64,000 bases of DNA from Collinsella sp. WCA1-178-WT-3 (M1) (GCF_009696325.1 NZ_VUME01000011.1:1-64000), one strand, 5' to 3'; positions 17,615-25,837 are shown, counted from the first letter of the stretch. Program-made: numbers and translations. Notes: generated by a model not told the origin, from the sequence alone.

Positions 17615-17664
17615 TTTTCCCAGATAAAACCTGCCAAAATAAACCCGTCCTCTTTTGGCGGGTT
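17615..17664 (+). repeat. Intergenic hairpin repeat R1, copy 2
   Basis: The unit begins TTTTCCCAGATAAAACC and folds AACCTGCCAAAA with TTTTGGCGGGTT. One T-to-G pair change relative to other copies keeps the helix through a G-T pair. It lies just after HAD gene 1. Confidence 0.82.
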
Positions 17665-17734
17665 GGCGGGGTAATGCCCGCCGCAACTTATGGCACGGTT
17701 GGGATGTGTACGCTTTAAAGAGCGGAGCCCATGG

Positions 17735-17924
17735 TTAGAGAGATGCGCTCGTCTCTCTAAACGTCTCTCTAAAGAGAACGTCGGTTAGAGAGATGGCCTT
17801 AGGTAATCTAGCAGTGAATTCGATACATCTCTCTAAATTTCTCTCTAAAAGAAGGTGCTCATCTCTCTAAAGTTAGAGAGATATACTAAGCTTTAGAGAG
17901 ATAAATCTATTGTTTTAGAGAGAC
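17735..17924. promoter_or_regulatory. Cluster of ten TTAGAGAGAT sites upstream of the AlbA/ATPase gene
   Basis: Plus-strand TTAGAGAGAT copies start at 17735, 17785, 17873, 17893 and 17915. Minus-strand copies (ATCTCTCTAA or one-base variants) start at 17751, 17763, 17827, 17839 and 17861. Start-to-start steps are mostly 12, 20-22 or 42 bases. The last copy ends four bases before the ATG at 17928 and takes the place of the ribosome binding site. Autoregulation by the downstream winged-helix protein is the obvious hypothesis. Confidence 0.8.
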
Positions 17925-17927
17925 GGA

Positions 17928-19628
17928 ATGCCAATGCTGTTGGATGAACCTCTTGGCCTTATCGTTGAGCGCCTTCGCAGGCGGGGGACCGATGACGCAT
18001 CGGTAGAAGTTAAAGCCTGCACGAATAAATTGAGTGCAGACGTATGGGAGACAGTGAGTGCTTTTGCGAACACTGCGGGCGGGCTCATTATTTTGGGCCT
18101 GAACGAAGCCGAAGGATTTGTTCCTTCTGCCAACTTTGCTATCGACAGGGTGCGCGACCAGTTTGTTTCGGGTATCGGAGACGGAGGCTCAGCGGCGGTG
18201 GTGACCCATGCGCCACGGTATGAGCTTGATCGAGGCGAGGTCGACGGGCTCCAGGTACTTCTGGTGCGCATCTTTGAACTTGAGCTCAAAGCGAAGCCAT
18301 GCTATATCGGCGCGCGCGGCGTGCAGAACGGTAGCTACAAGCGCGTGGATGATAAAGATATCAAGATGTCGCCCGCTGAGCTATATGAGCTACAGAGTGC
18401 GTTGCTTCCGAGCGATGCAGACGGTACGGTGGTTTCGGAGGCAACAGTCGAGGATTTGGATCCAGATGTCGTGCGGTCCATTATCGCAAATCGCCGGCTG
18501 CAGACCCCGCGCGTTTTGCGCGGGGCCGATACGCTGGAAAAGCAGCTGGCCAGACTCAATATCACTACAAAGGATGGAGCTGTGAAGCTCGCGGGGCTGC
18601 TGTCGGCGGGAATCTACCCCCAGCAGTTCTATCCTAAGCTGATGATCGATGTCGCCGTTCATTCCGATGTGGAAAAATCTGCTCCTGGGCAACCCCGGTT
18701 TATTGACCGCCAGTTGTGCGATGGCCCGATTCCGGCTTGCATCGAAGATGCCCTCGCTGCGATCGGACGAAACTTGCGCAAAGCGGCGATAGTGCGAGGC
18801 GCTGGTAGAAGGGAAGATTGGGAAGTACCCCAGGAGGTTTTGCGCGAGGCCTTGGCGAATGCCTGCATCCATCGAGAGTATTCGCCCATGTTTGTGGGGC
18901 AGGCCGTGAGCGTCGATATCTACCCAGACAGAATAGAGATCAAAAACCCCGGCGGGCTTTGGGGCGGAAAGACGGTGGACAATCTTGCGGACGGGGAATC
19001 GCGCTGCCGAAACCCAAAGCTCATGAGTCTGATGGGGGCGACGCCGTTAGAGCATGCTGAGGGGGCTGTTGCGGAAAGTCAGGGATCTGGCATCCCGGCT
19101 ATGATTCGCGAGATGGAGTCTCGTTCGCTTGGCAGGCCGAAATTTATCGTTAAGGCCGATTCGTTTACGGTGCTGCTTTCCCGGCACGGGGCGGAGCTTG
19201 CTGAAAACCGCATGTGGATTCAGGGCCATGTGGACACCGAACTGACGCATCGCGAGGAAACATTGCTCATGTTTATGCGGGAGCATGGGTGCGTATGCGA
19301 TGTTCAAAAAATACGAGAGGCTTTGAAGTGGGATTCGGATGACATTCGCCTGATCTGCGGGGGCCTTGTCGATAAACATGTCCTGTCAAAATGTGGCAAA
19401 GACACGTTTGAAATTATCGATATGAGCAGAGAATTGTCAGCTTCGACGGCGGATAGGATCCTGGAGGCTCTCAGCGCCGGAATGGATATGACGGCGCGAG
19501 AAATAGCGGTTGCATCGGGGGTTAAGATTTCGTCCGTCCGTTACCATCTGCCAAAAATGGCGGATAAAGGACTCATTGAAGTAATGGGTTCATCGACGAG
19601 CCGCAACCGCCGCTATCGGAAGAGGTAG
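17928..19628 (+). CDS. AlbA_2 (Schlafen-type) domain/ATP-binding putative transcriptional regulator
   Basis: A 566-residue cytoplasmic protein. Residues about 10-140 form an AlbA_2 domain: VEVKACTNKLSADVWETVSAFANTAGGLIILGLNE, then the YVGARGVQNGSYKRVDDKDI-like end. Residues about 300-420 match the GHKL-like ATPase of RecG-type regulators: LREALANACIHREYS, DIYPDRIEIKNPGGL and ESQGSGIPAM. The C-terminus (about 500-566) is a winged helix: MTAREIAVASGVKISSVRYHLPKMADKGLIEV. Family roles range from transcription control to defence; none is proven here. The start at 17928 has only GAGAGACGGA upstream, inside the repeat cluster; ATG at 17934 is an alternative. Confidence 0.85.
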   Translation: MPMLLDEPLGLIVERLRRRGTDDASVEVKACTNKLSADVWETVSAFANTAGGLIILGLNEAEGFVPSANFAIDRVRDQFVSGIGDGGSAAVVTHAPRYELDRGEVDGLQVLLVRIFELELKAKPCYIGARGVQNGSYKRVDDKDIKMSPAELYELQSALLPSDADGTVVSEATVEDLDPDVVRSIIANRRLQTPRVLRGADTLEKQLARLNITTKDGAVKLAGLLSAGIYPQQFYPKLMIDVAVHSDVEKSAPGQPRFIDRQLCDGPIPACIEDALAAIGRNLRKAAIVRGAGRREDWEVPQEVLREALANACIHREYSPMFVGQAVSVDIYPDRIEIKNPGGLWGGKTVDNLADGESRCRNPKLMSLMGATPLEHAEGAVAESQGSGIPAMIREMESRSLGRPKFIVKADSFTVLLSRHGAELAENRMWIQGHVDTELTHREETLLMFMREHGCVCDVQKIREALKWDSDDIRLICGGLVDKHVLSKCGKDTFEIIDMSRELSASTADRILEALSAGMDMTAREIAVASGVKISSVRYHLPKMADKGLIEVMGSSTSRNRRYRKR

Positions 19629-19698
19629 ATGCGGCTGAGTCGCCTCTCTTGTGTCTCTCGAAGTAGATGGGTGCTAGAGGGGCGACTGCCTCGTGATA

Positions 19699-19747
19699 TT
19701 TCCCCAGATAATACCTGCTAAAACAAACCTGCCCCTTTTTGGCAGGT
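19699..19747 (+). repeat. Intergenic hairpin repeat R1, copy 3
   Basis: The unit begins TTTCCCCAGATAATACCTG and ends TTTTTGGCAGGT. The left arm has two substitutions. It lies after the AlbA/ATPase gene. Confidence 0.78.
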
Positions 19748-19783
19748 CAGTTAACGCAGTGCAGGTTGAGCATATGCGAGCGA

Positions 19784-19883
19784 GCGGGCTCCGGGTGCGG
19801 TAAGGTGACGTGAAACAAGCGGGCGCTGACCTTTTGGTCGCGCCCGTGAAGTTGAACGTCAGATTGCCGTGCCCGGAGCCCGC
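19784..19883. repeat. Long structured intergenic hairpin
   Basis: GCGGGCTCCGGG (19784-19795) pairs with CCCGGAGCCCGC (19872-19883). Inside, TGACGT (19806-19811) pairs with ACGTCA (19856-19861), and an apical GGGCGC/GACC stem closes over TTTT. It lies between the convergent AlbA/ATPase and larE genes. It has no T tract. A further hairpin, CGCCGTTTGTAAAACGGCG, is next to the larE stop. Confidence 0.65.
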
Positions 19884-19923
19884 GCAGCGCCGAGCAGTTA
19901 CGCCGTTTGTAAAACGGCGTAAC

Positions 19924-20802
19924 CTAAAGGTTCATGTTGCCGTGGATGTAGGGGGTGACCTCGGGGGAGATGTGGGCGCAGCCCAGCTCGCGCAGCGCGG
20001 ACTCGATGGCGGCGGGCAGCGGGGTCTTGCCCTCGGCATTGACGGTAGCACCGCCGAGAGCGGCAATCTTGGCGACATCTGCGTGAGCGGCTTCAATACG
20101 CATGCAGCCGCCGACCAAGCGCGCGCGAACCTGCGACAGACCAAGATCGTGCAGGTAGCCCTCGCAGGCGCGGATTAAATCGACCTTCTCATGCGTAAGC
20201 TCCTCGCCTGTGGGGACGCGCGTGGCAAGACAGGCTCCCGCCGGCAGGTTCCAAACGGGATAGCCCCATGCGCGCAGCAGCTCGCGCTCTTCGTCCTTGG
20301 TAAAGCCGACCTCCATAAGAGGGGAGCGTACGCCGAGCTCTTTGGCAGCGCGCATGCCGGGACGGTAGTCACCGCGATCGCTTGCATTGCTGCCATCGAT
20401 GACGGTGGGAAAGCCGAGCGACTTAGCGTGGTTGACGATGGCGGTAAAGCCGGCGTGCTTGCAGTGGTAGCAACGGTTGGCGTCGTTGCAGGCTACTTGG
20501 GGGAGCTGCAGCTGATCGACCGAAAGATTGAGCACGGGGAGCTTAAAATGCGGTCCCTCATTGGTTTGCCTGTCAACGGATCGCTCAAACGAGGTCTGTT
20601 CGGGCGTGCCGATGAGCGGCGTGGTGAGGTGAACGAGAAGCGTGCTGGCAGGCATGATGCGGGCGCAGACCGCGGCCAAAAAGCTGCTGTCGACGCCACC
20701 GGAAAAGCCGATGGCGACGCGTCCGTATGCCAAAAGCAGCTGTTCGAGCGCCGCGAGTTTGTCCTGAAGCTCCTTTGCAGGTGCGGTAGTGTCTGAAAGC
20801 AT
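19924..20802 (-). CDS. larE: LarE-type sacrificial sulfur transferase (nickel-pincer cofactor synthesis)
   Basis: A 292-residue PP-loop ATPase. LarE adenylates the nicotinate-derived precursor and donates sulfur for the nickel-pincer cofactor of lactate racemase and related LarA enzymes. The ATP motif SGGVDSS is at about residues 35-41. NRCYHCK at about 110-116 and the Cys in AGACLATRVPTGEE (the position of the sacrificial Cys in family members) are present. The C-terminal RLVGGCMRIEAAHAD segment is typical. No larA, larB or larC lies nearby, so partners must be elsewhere. The assignment to this subfamily rather than another ATP-pyrophosphatase is fairly sure. Confidence 0.85.
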   Translation of the reverse strand: MLSDTTAPAKELQDKLAALEQLLLAYGRVAIGFSGGVDSSFLAAVCARIMPASTLLVHLTTPLIGTPEQTSFERSVDRQTNEGPHFKLPVLNLSVDQLQLPQVACNDANRCYHCKHAGFTAIVNHAKSLGFPTVIDGSNASDRGDYRPGMRAAKELGVRSPLMEVGFTKDEERELLRAWGYPVWNLPAGACLATRVPTGEELTHEKVDLIRACEGYLHDLGLSQVRARLVGGCMRIEAAHADVAKIAALGGATVNAEGKTPLPAAIESALRELGCAHISPEVTPYIHGNMNL

Positions 20803-20899
20803 AAAACAATCCTTACCATTGAGTACTCGGTCGAAAACTATAATCCTATCGGACTGCTCGTCATATGACTTCTGGCTATGTAACGATAGTGCAATATGC

Positions 20900-20914
20900 T
20901 ATATACGTTATATA
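20900..20914. promoter_or_regulatory. TATATACGTTATATA palindrome upstream of HAD gene 2
   Basis: Identical to 16836-16850, with similar flanks (ATATG upstream, CAAG downstream). It lies 56 bases before the HAD gene 2 start and is part of the duplicated leader. Confidence 0.5.
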
Positions 20915-20969
20915 CAAGTTTGTAAAGTGCGCTAGAGTGGCCGTAATGCAATCCGGTGAGGGGACCGAT

Positions 20970-21620
20970 ATGATCAAGACTGTAATTTTTGACATGGACG
21001 GAACGCTGGTCGATACCGAGCGTTTGGGCATCAAGGCATGGAAGGCGGGCGCTGCCGAGCTGGGGGTCGCGATTGATGATGCGCTGATCCATCAGTTTAT
21101 CGGCCGCACTCTGCCCGATGTCATGGACATCCTTGATAAGCATTACGGCAGCCATGAAACCACCGAGGCGATCTATGTTCGCCACAAGGAGATTCGCGAC
21201 GAGATGGTCAAGACCGATTTGGAGCTTAAGGCCGGTGCCGCCGAGTGCCTCGACGAGCTGCTGGCTGCGGGCTATCACGTGGGTCTAGCGACGTCGTCGC
21301 GCCTCGCTACGGCCGAGCGCAACCTTAAGATGGTCGGCCTTTTTGACAAGTTTGAGACGGTGACCTGCGGCGAGGACGTCGTGCACGGCAAGCCCGACCC
21401 CGAGATGTATCTGCTTGCCTGCGAGCGCGCGGGCTTTGCTCCCGAGGAATGCGCTGTGGTCGAGGATTCGCGCAACGGCTGCGTCTCTGGCATCACGGCC
21501 GGCTGCCATGTCTTTGCCGTCCCCGACATTGTGCCGCTGCCGCAGAATGTGGTGGATGGCTGCGAGGCCGTGCTCGATACGCTGTTCGACCTTACGGAGG
21601 CGGTCAAGGCCGTGCGCTAG
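20970..21620 (+). CDS. HAD-superfamily phosphatase, beta-phosphoglucomutase-like (copy 2)
   Basis: A 216-residue paralogue of the gene at 16914, with identical HAD motifs: FDMDGTLVDTE, ATSSR, GKPDPE and VVEDSRNG. Differences cluster in the cap domain at about residues 64-76 (HETTEAIYVRHKEI against REIVETVEAHYRDA), the part that normally sets substrate choice, so the two may act on different sugars or phosphates. The start at 20970 follows GTGAGGGG. It lies after the divergent larE gene. The similarity between copies extends upstream into the leader. Confidence 0.88.
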   Translation: MIKTVIFDMDGTLVDTERLGIKAWKAGAAELGVAIDDALIHQFIGRTLPDVMDILDKHYGSHETTEAIYVRHKEIRDEMVKTDLELKAGAAECLDELLAAGYHVGLATSSRLATAERNLKMVGLFDKFETVTCGEDVVHGKPDPEMYLLACERAGFAPEECAVVEDSRNGCVSGITAGCHVFAVPDIVPLPQNVVDGCEAVLDTLFDLTEAVKAVR

Positions 21621-21660
21621 ACAGCTGCGGCGTTGAAACGGGCAATTGCCCACATTTACG

Positions 21661-21706
21661 CTTAAGCATAAGGGGTCCGGCAATGGCCGGGCCTCTTATG
21701 CTTAAG
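21661..21706. terminator. Strong hairpin between HAD gene 2 and the LacI gene
   Basis: CTTAAGCATAAG (21661-21672) pairs with CTTATGCTTAAG (21695-21706), with an inner CCGG/CCGG stem. It lies between convergent genes. Only short T runs follow, so it may terminate both transcripts imperfectly. Confidence 0.6.
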
Positions 21707-21733
21707 CTGCGTTTTGGCATACTGGTCGACGTG

Positions 21734-22846
21734 CTATAGATACGCGCCCAGGTTGATGGCGGTGGCTTCGGCTTGGCTGCTCGCCTGGGTACTGGCGCGC
21801 TCGAGCAGGAACGGCCGCACGAGTTCCTGACGGTTGATGTCCTCGGCGGCTGTGACCTCGGTGACGGTGCGTGCGGCGGAGCCGATACGGACGCGTTTGG
21901 TTTTTGTCGGCGCCTTGTTCTCGATTTGCTCCACGAGCAGCTGCACGCCCTTGCGGCCAATTTCGTAACCCGGCGGTGCCACTGTGGTGAGAGGGACCGA
22001 CCCGCTCCATGCAAGCGGGTTGCCGTCGCAGCCGGCCACGCGAACTTGCTTGGGGACGGAGATGCCTTTGTCGATCAACGCCGAGATAACACCCGAGGCT
22101 AATACGTCGGTTAGGCCGATGACAAAATCCGGACGCTCGTCAGCAGAGCGCTCGGCAATCTGGGCGCCGATGCCGTAACCGTCGGCAGCGGTATTCCATT
22201 CTCCGGCGTCAATGACCTCAATTTTGATATCGGGATACAGGGCGAGGGCCTTGTGAATGCCAAGTACGCGCAGGGTGAGCTGCATAAATGCCGCTCTGCC
22301 CACAACGGTGATATGGCGCGCGCCGCGGGCGATGGCGAGCTCGGCGATAATGCGCCCCTGCGCCTCGTTGTCGGCGGCCACGTAGTAACCGGGCTCGGAA
22401 CAGTGGATGTCCAGATGGACAATCGGCACGGGCATCTTGGCCATGGCGGGGTGCCAGTCGGGGGATGCCATGGGCTGAACCATGACGCCGGACATCTGGG
22501 TGCCCATAAAGTAGCGCAGGTAATGGTCTTCGAGAATATCGTCGTTATCGGCGTTGGCGATGAGCAGGTCGTAACCGTGCTTGCGGGCCTCGTTATGGGC
22601 GCCGCTGGCAATTTGGAGCGAGAAGCCGTGGTCGAGACGGGGGAGGACCAGGCCAAAGGACTTGGTGGTGCCTCCTGCGAGCTGGCGGGCGCTTTGGTTG
22701 GGCAGGTAGCCAAGGCGATTGATGGTCTCGTTGATGAGTTTGAGGGTCTCGGGGCGCAGCTTTTCGGGATGGTTGAGCGCGTTGGATACCGTGCCCAGCG
22801 AGACCCCTGCCTCGCGCGCGACGTCGCTGATTTTTACCTTTGCCAT
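21734..22846 (-). CDS. LacI-family transcriptional regulator
   Basis: A 370-residue repressor-type protein. The N-terminal helix-turn-helix is ISDVAREAGVSLGTVSNALNHPEKL (residues 5-29), with the hinge region LGYLPNQSARQLAGG after it. The remainder is a periplasmic-binding-protein-like effector domain (FGLVLPRLDHGFSLQIASGAHNEARKHGYDLLIANAD and onward). The effector, probably a sugar, is unknown. The start at 22846 is preceded by AAAGGGG; a longer in-frame start at 22891 lacks one. The target genes are not obvious: it faces away from glmS across a 329-base gap and is convergent with HAD gene 2. Confidence 0.9.
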   Translation of the reverse strand: MAKVKISDVAREAGVSLGTVSNALNHPEKLRPETLKLINETINRLGYLPNQSARQLAGGTTKSFGLVLPRLDHGFSLQIASGAHNEARKHGYDLLIANADNDDILEDHYLRYFMGTQMSGVMVQPMASPDWHPAMAKMPVPIVHLDIHCSEPGYYVAADNEAQGRIIAELAIARGARHITVVGRAAFMQLTLRVLGIHKALALYPDIKIEVIDAGEWNTAADGYGIGAQIAERSADERPDFVIGLTDVLASGVISALIDKGISVPKQVRVAGCDGNPLAWSGSVPLTTVAPPGYEIGRKGVQLLVEQIENKAPTKTKRVRIGSAARTVTEVTAAEDINRQELVRPFLLERASTQASSQAEATAINLGAYL

Positions 22847-22910
22847 AGCGGCCCCTTTGATGCGTTTCAAGTACAAGCCAGATTGTAGCATCGCCCGTCC
22901 CTAGGGTGTC

Positions 22911-22962
22911 AAAACCTGCCAATTAGGGACAGGTTTATTTTGGCAGGTTTTATCTGGGGAAA
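22911..22962 (-). repeat. Intergenic hairpin repeat R1, copy 4 (inverted)
   Basis: Read on the minus strand it begins TTTCCCCAGATAAAACCTG and folds AACCTGCCAAAA with the downstream GGCAGGTT. It is the only copy on the minus strand, in the gap upstream of the LacI gene. Confidence 0.82.
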
Positions 22963-22978
22963 CGCTATTGCCAACGCG

Positions 22979-23065
22979 ACCACCACGAAGGGGACGGGCA
23001 CCTTTGTGGTGGTTTGGACCGGCTGAACGTGTGTGTATCGGGTGGTATCTAAGTTGAGATACCAC
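22979..23065. repeat. Two hairpins upstream of glmS
   Basis: ACCACCAC (22979-22986) pairs with GTGGTGGT (23006-23013) around a GGGGACGGG-containing centre, a relative of the hairpin after kup. Next, GTGGTATCT (23042-23050) pairs with AGATACCAC (23057-23065) over a six-base loop, which could be an operator for glmS or for the divergent LacI gene. No glmS ribozyme is visible in the rest of this 329-base gap. Confidence 0.55.
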
Positions 23066-23175
23066 TTCTGGTATATCAGCTTGCGCTTGCGTGAGTACAA
23101 TACTCAAACGTTATACGTCTCAGCGCCCCTTGTGCGTGGACGTTTTACAGTCACGCGAGCGAAGGGATTTATCCT

Positions 23176-25023
23176 ATGTGCGGAATTGTCGGCTACACCG
23201 GCTCTGATATTGCAAAGAACATCCTTGTCACGGGCCTTAAGCGTATGGAATATCGCGGCTATGACTCCTCGGGCGTCGCGCTCGAGGTGGGCGAGGGCAC
23301 GGCGGCTCACCTCGACGTCATTCGCCGCGTGGGCAAGGTCGCGGGCCTGGAGAGCGAACTTACCAATGTCGACAGCGACGCCACCTGCGGCATCGGCCAC
23401 ACCCGCTGGGCTACCCACGGCAAGCCCTCCGTTGTCAACGCCCATCCCCACACCAGCTGCGACGATCGCATCGCCATCGTCCACAACGGCATCATCGAGA
23501 ACTTCGCCGAGCTGCGTGAGGAGCTGGAGGGCCGCGGCCATCACTTTAAGAGCGAGACCGACACCGAGGTCTTTGCGCACTTGATCGAAGAGGCCTATGC
23601 CGAGACACACGACCTGATGGCTTCTGTGCGCGAGGCCTGCACCCACGTGGTGGGCGCCTATGGTTTGGCCGCCGTTTCTGCCGATGAGCCCGGCGTGATC
23701 GCCGTGGCCCGCAAGGACTCCCCAATTGTGGTCGGCGTCGGCGAAACCGGCTCCTACGTTGCCTCCGACGTGATCGCGCTTATCGATGCTACCCGCGATG
23801 TCGTGGTGCTCGAAGACGGTCAGTTTGCCAAGCTTACGCCCGCAGGCGTCGAGTATACCGACGAGGCCGGCAACGTGATTGAGCCCAAGCTTACCCATAT
23901 CGACTGGGACCTGGATATGGCCGAAAAGGGCGGTTATCCCGACTTTATGCTTAAGGAGATCCATGAGCAGCCTCGCGTCGTGCGTGATACCCTGGTGGGC
24001 CGCATGACCCCCGCCGGTGAGCTCGATATCGACGAGCTGGGCCTTTCGCTCGAGGAGCTCAACGATATCGACCGCGTGTATGTGATTGCCTGCGGCACCA
24101 GCTACCATGCCGGACTTATCGCTAAGAACCTTATTGAGGGTTGGGCTCGTATTCCTACCGAGGTCGAGGCGGCAAGCGAGTTCCGCTATCGCAACCCCAT
24201 CATCACGCCGACGACGCTTGTCGTGGCCGTGTCCCAGTCGGGCGAGACGGCCGACACCCTTGCCGCCATTCGCGATGCGCGCATCAAGGGCGCCAAGGTC
24301 TTTGGCATCACCAACGTGCTGGGCAGCCCGGTGGCGCGCGAGAGCGACGGCGTTATCTACACCAAGGCCAACAAGGAGATTGCAGTTGCCTCGACCAAGA
24401 GCTTCATCGGTCAGGTCGTGAGCCTTACGCTTTTGGCCCTGCTGCTGGCGCAGGTTAAGTACCGTCTGACCACCAAGCAGGCGCGTATGCTGTTCCGCGA
24501 GCTTTCCGATACGGCCGAGCAGATCCAGTGGATCCTGGATACGCAGACCGAGGCCGTGCACAAGGCCGCGCTTGTCTGCAAGGACGCGCAGTCTGCACTG
24601 TTCGTGGGTCGCGGCATGGGCGCCGCCATTTCCTACGAGGGCGCGCTCAAGCTCAAGGAGGTCAGCTACCTGCATGCCGAGGCATATGCTGCCGGCGAGA
24701 TGAAGCACGGCCCTATCGCGCTGATCGACCCGGGTTTCCCCGTTATCGCGGTTGCAACCAAGAGCGCAACATACGACAAGACGGTGTCGAACCTCATGGA
24801 GTGCAAGGCGCGCGGCGCCAAGGTCATCGTCGTTGCTACCGAGGGCGACGAGGAAATCAACAAGATCGCCGACTGCATCATTCGCGTGCCGGCCGTCCGT
24901 GACGTATTCAGCCCCATTACGGCGAGCGTTCCGCTGCAGCTGCTCGCCCGCGAGGTTGCCATCCTGCGCGGTTGCGACGTTGACCAGCCCCGCAACCTGG
25001 CCAAGAGTGTCACAGTAGAGTAA
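23176..25023 (+). CDS. glmS: Glutamine-fructose-6-phosphate aminotransferase (isomerizing)
   Basis: GlmS (615 residues) makes glucosamine-6-phosphate from fructose-6-phosphate and glutamine, the first step toward UDP-GlcNAc for peptidoglycan. The N-terminal glutaminase domain begins MCGIVGYTG with Cys2 as nucleophile (after Met removal) and includes GHTRWATHG. Two sugar-isomerase (SIS) domains follow: CGTSYHAG at about 300 and RGMGAAISYEGALKLKE at about 480. The C-terminus DQPRNLAKSVTVE is the family ending. The start is preceded by GAAGGG. It is a single-gene unit with a terminator. Confidence 0.97.
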   Translation: MCGIVGYTGSDIAKNILVTGLKRMEYRGYDSSGVALEVGEGTAAHLDVIRRVGKVAGLESELTNVDSDATCGIGHTRWATHGKPSVVNAHPHTSCDDRIAIVHNGIIENFAELREELEGRGHHFKSETDTEVFAHLIEEAYAETHDLMASVREACTHVVGAYGLAAVSADEPGVIAVARKDSPIVVGVGETGSYVASDVIALIDATRDVVVLEDGQFAKLTPAGVEYTDEAGNVIEPKLTHIDWDLDMAEKGGYPDFMLKEIHEQPRVVRDTLVGRMTPAGELDIDELGLSLEELNDIDRVYVIACGTSYHAGLIAKNLIEGWARIPTEVEAASEFRYRNPIITPTTLVVAVSQSGETADTLAAIRDARIKGAKVFGITNVLGSPVARESDGVIYTKANKEIAVASTKSFIGQVVSLTLLALLLAQVKYRLTTKQARMLFRELSDTAEQIQWILDTQTEAVHKAALVCKDAQSALFVGRGMGAAISYEGALKLKEVSYLHAEAYAAGEMKHGPIALIDPGFPVIAVATKSATYDKTVSNLMECKARGAKVIVVATEGDEEINKIADCIIRVPAVRDVFSPITASVPLQLLAREVAILRGCDVDQPRNLAKSVTVE

Positions 25024-25047
25024 TCGAGTTCCTACATCCTAACAACT

Positions 25048-25083
25048 AAGGCCCGGCTTCGTTGCAGCGGAGCTGGGCCTTGT
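25048..25083 (+). terminator. Terminator of glmS
   Basis: AAGGCCC-GC pairs with GC-GGGCCTT over a loop and is followed by GTTGC, so the T tract is weak. Confidence 0.65.
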
Positions 25084-25087
25084 TGCA

Positions 25088-25138
25088 TTTGCCCAGGTAA
25101 AACCTGCCAAAATAAACCTGTCCCTTTTTGGCAGGTTA
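25088..25138 (+). repeat. Intergenic hairpin repeat R1, copy 5
   Basis: The unit begins TTTGCCCAGGTAAAACCTG and folds AACCTGCCAAAA with TTTTGGCAGGTT, a perfect 12-bp stem. It overlaps the last codon and stop of the convergent GntR gene. Confidence 0.85.
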
Positions 25139-25837
25139 GCGGAGCTTGCTGGTCTCGAAGTACTCGGGATATTGGTCCAGGACCTCGGTCTGGTTGCGGA
25201 ACATCATATGCAGGTGCTTGCTGACCAAAAAGCTTGCCTCGATAGGATCGCGACCGGCGATGGCGCGGCGGATTTGCTTGTGCTCGTTAACAATCTCCTG
25301 ATTGTCGAGCGCCTGCGTAGCGGCGCGCAGCCAGCGGAAGCGCTCCAGGTCGGCATTGGTCGCCTCGAGCCACGACCACACGGTGCTGCGGCACGCGATG
25401 CTAAAGATCATGCGGTGCATGAGGTTGTCGCTTAAGAAGAAGCCGATGCGGTCCTCTTCGGCCATGGCTTTTTCCTGCAGCGCGATGGCTCGGTCGAGCT
25501 GCTCGATGCCTACCGAGGTGGCACGGGCGCAGCACTCCACAATCACCTGCTTTTCCAGGTGTTCGCGAATGTAGCAGGCACTCTCGGCAAAGGTGAGGTT
25601 GATGGGCGAGACATAGGTGCCGCTTTGGGGCACGGTGCGCACTAGGCCCTCTTGCGCCAGACGCACCAGTGCCTCGCGCACAGGGGTGCGCCCCATATCT
25701 AGGTCGTCACAAAGCTGCTTGACGCCCAACTTTTCGCCCGGCTTGTAGTCCAGGTAGACTATTTTGCGTCGAATGGTGTGGTAGGACTGGTCCTGTAGGC
25801 TCGTTTCCTGCTCGCCGACGTGCATCGATTCTTCCAT
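25136..25837 (-). CDS. GntR-family transcriptional regulator (FCD domain)
   Basis: A 233-residue DNA-binding regulator. The winged helix runs SYHTIRRKIVYLDYKPGEKLGVKQLCDDLDMGRTPVREALVRLAQEGLV, the FadR-subfamily pattern, and is followed by an all-helical FCD effector domain (about residues 85-215) that usually binds an organic acid with a metal. The start at 25837 has GAGG five bases upstream; an in-frame ATG at 25867 lacks a ribosome binding site. It is divergent from the YeiH-like transporter gene 190 bases away, so control of that gene and of itself is likely (inference). Confidence 0.87.
   Translation of the reverse strand: MEESMHVGEQETSLQDQSYHTIRRKIVYLDYKPGEKLGVKQLCDDLDMGRTPVREALVRLAQEGLVRTVPQSGTYVSPINLTFAESACYIREHLEKQVIVECCARATSVGIEQLDRAIALQEKAMAEEDRIGFFLSDNLMHRMIFSIACRSTVWSWLEATNADLERFRWLRAATQALDNQEIVNEHKQIRRAIAGRDPIEASFLVSKHLHMMFRNQTEVLDQYPEYFETSKLR

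Noticed and set aside
23066-23175. glmS ribozyme upstream of glmS
   Set aside because: No core motif of the ribozyme is visible, and the leader is too short and wrong in sequence.
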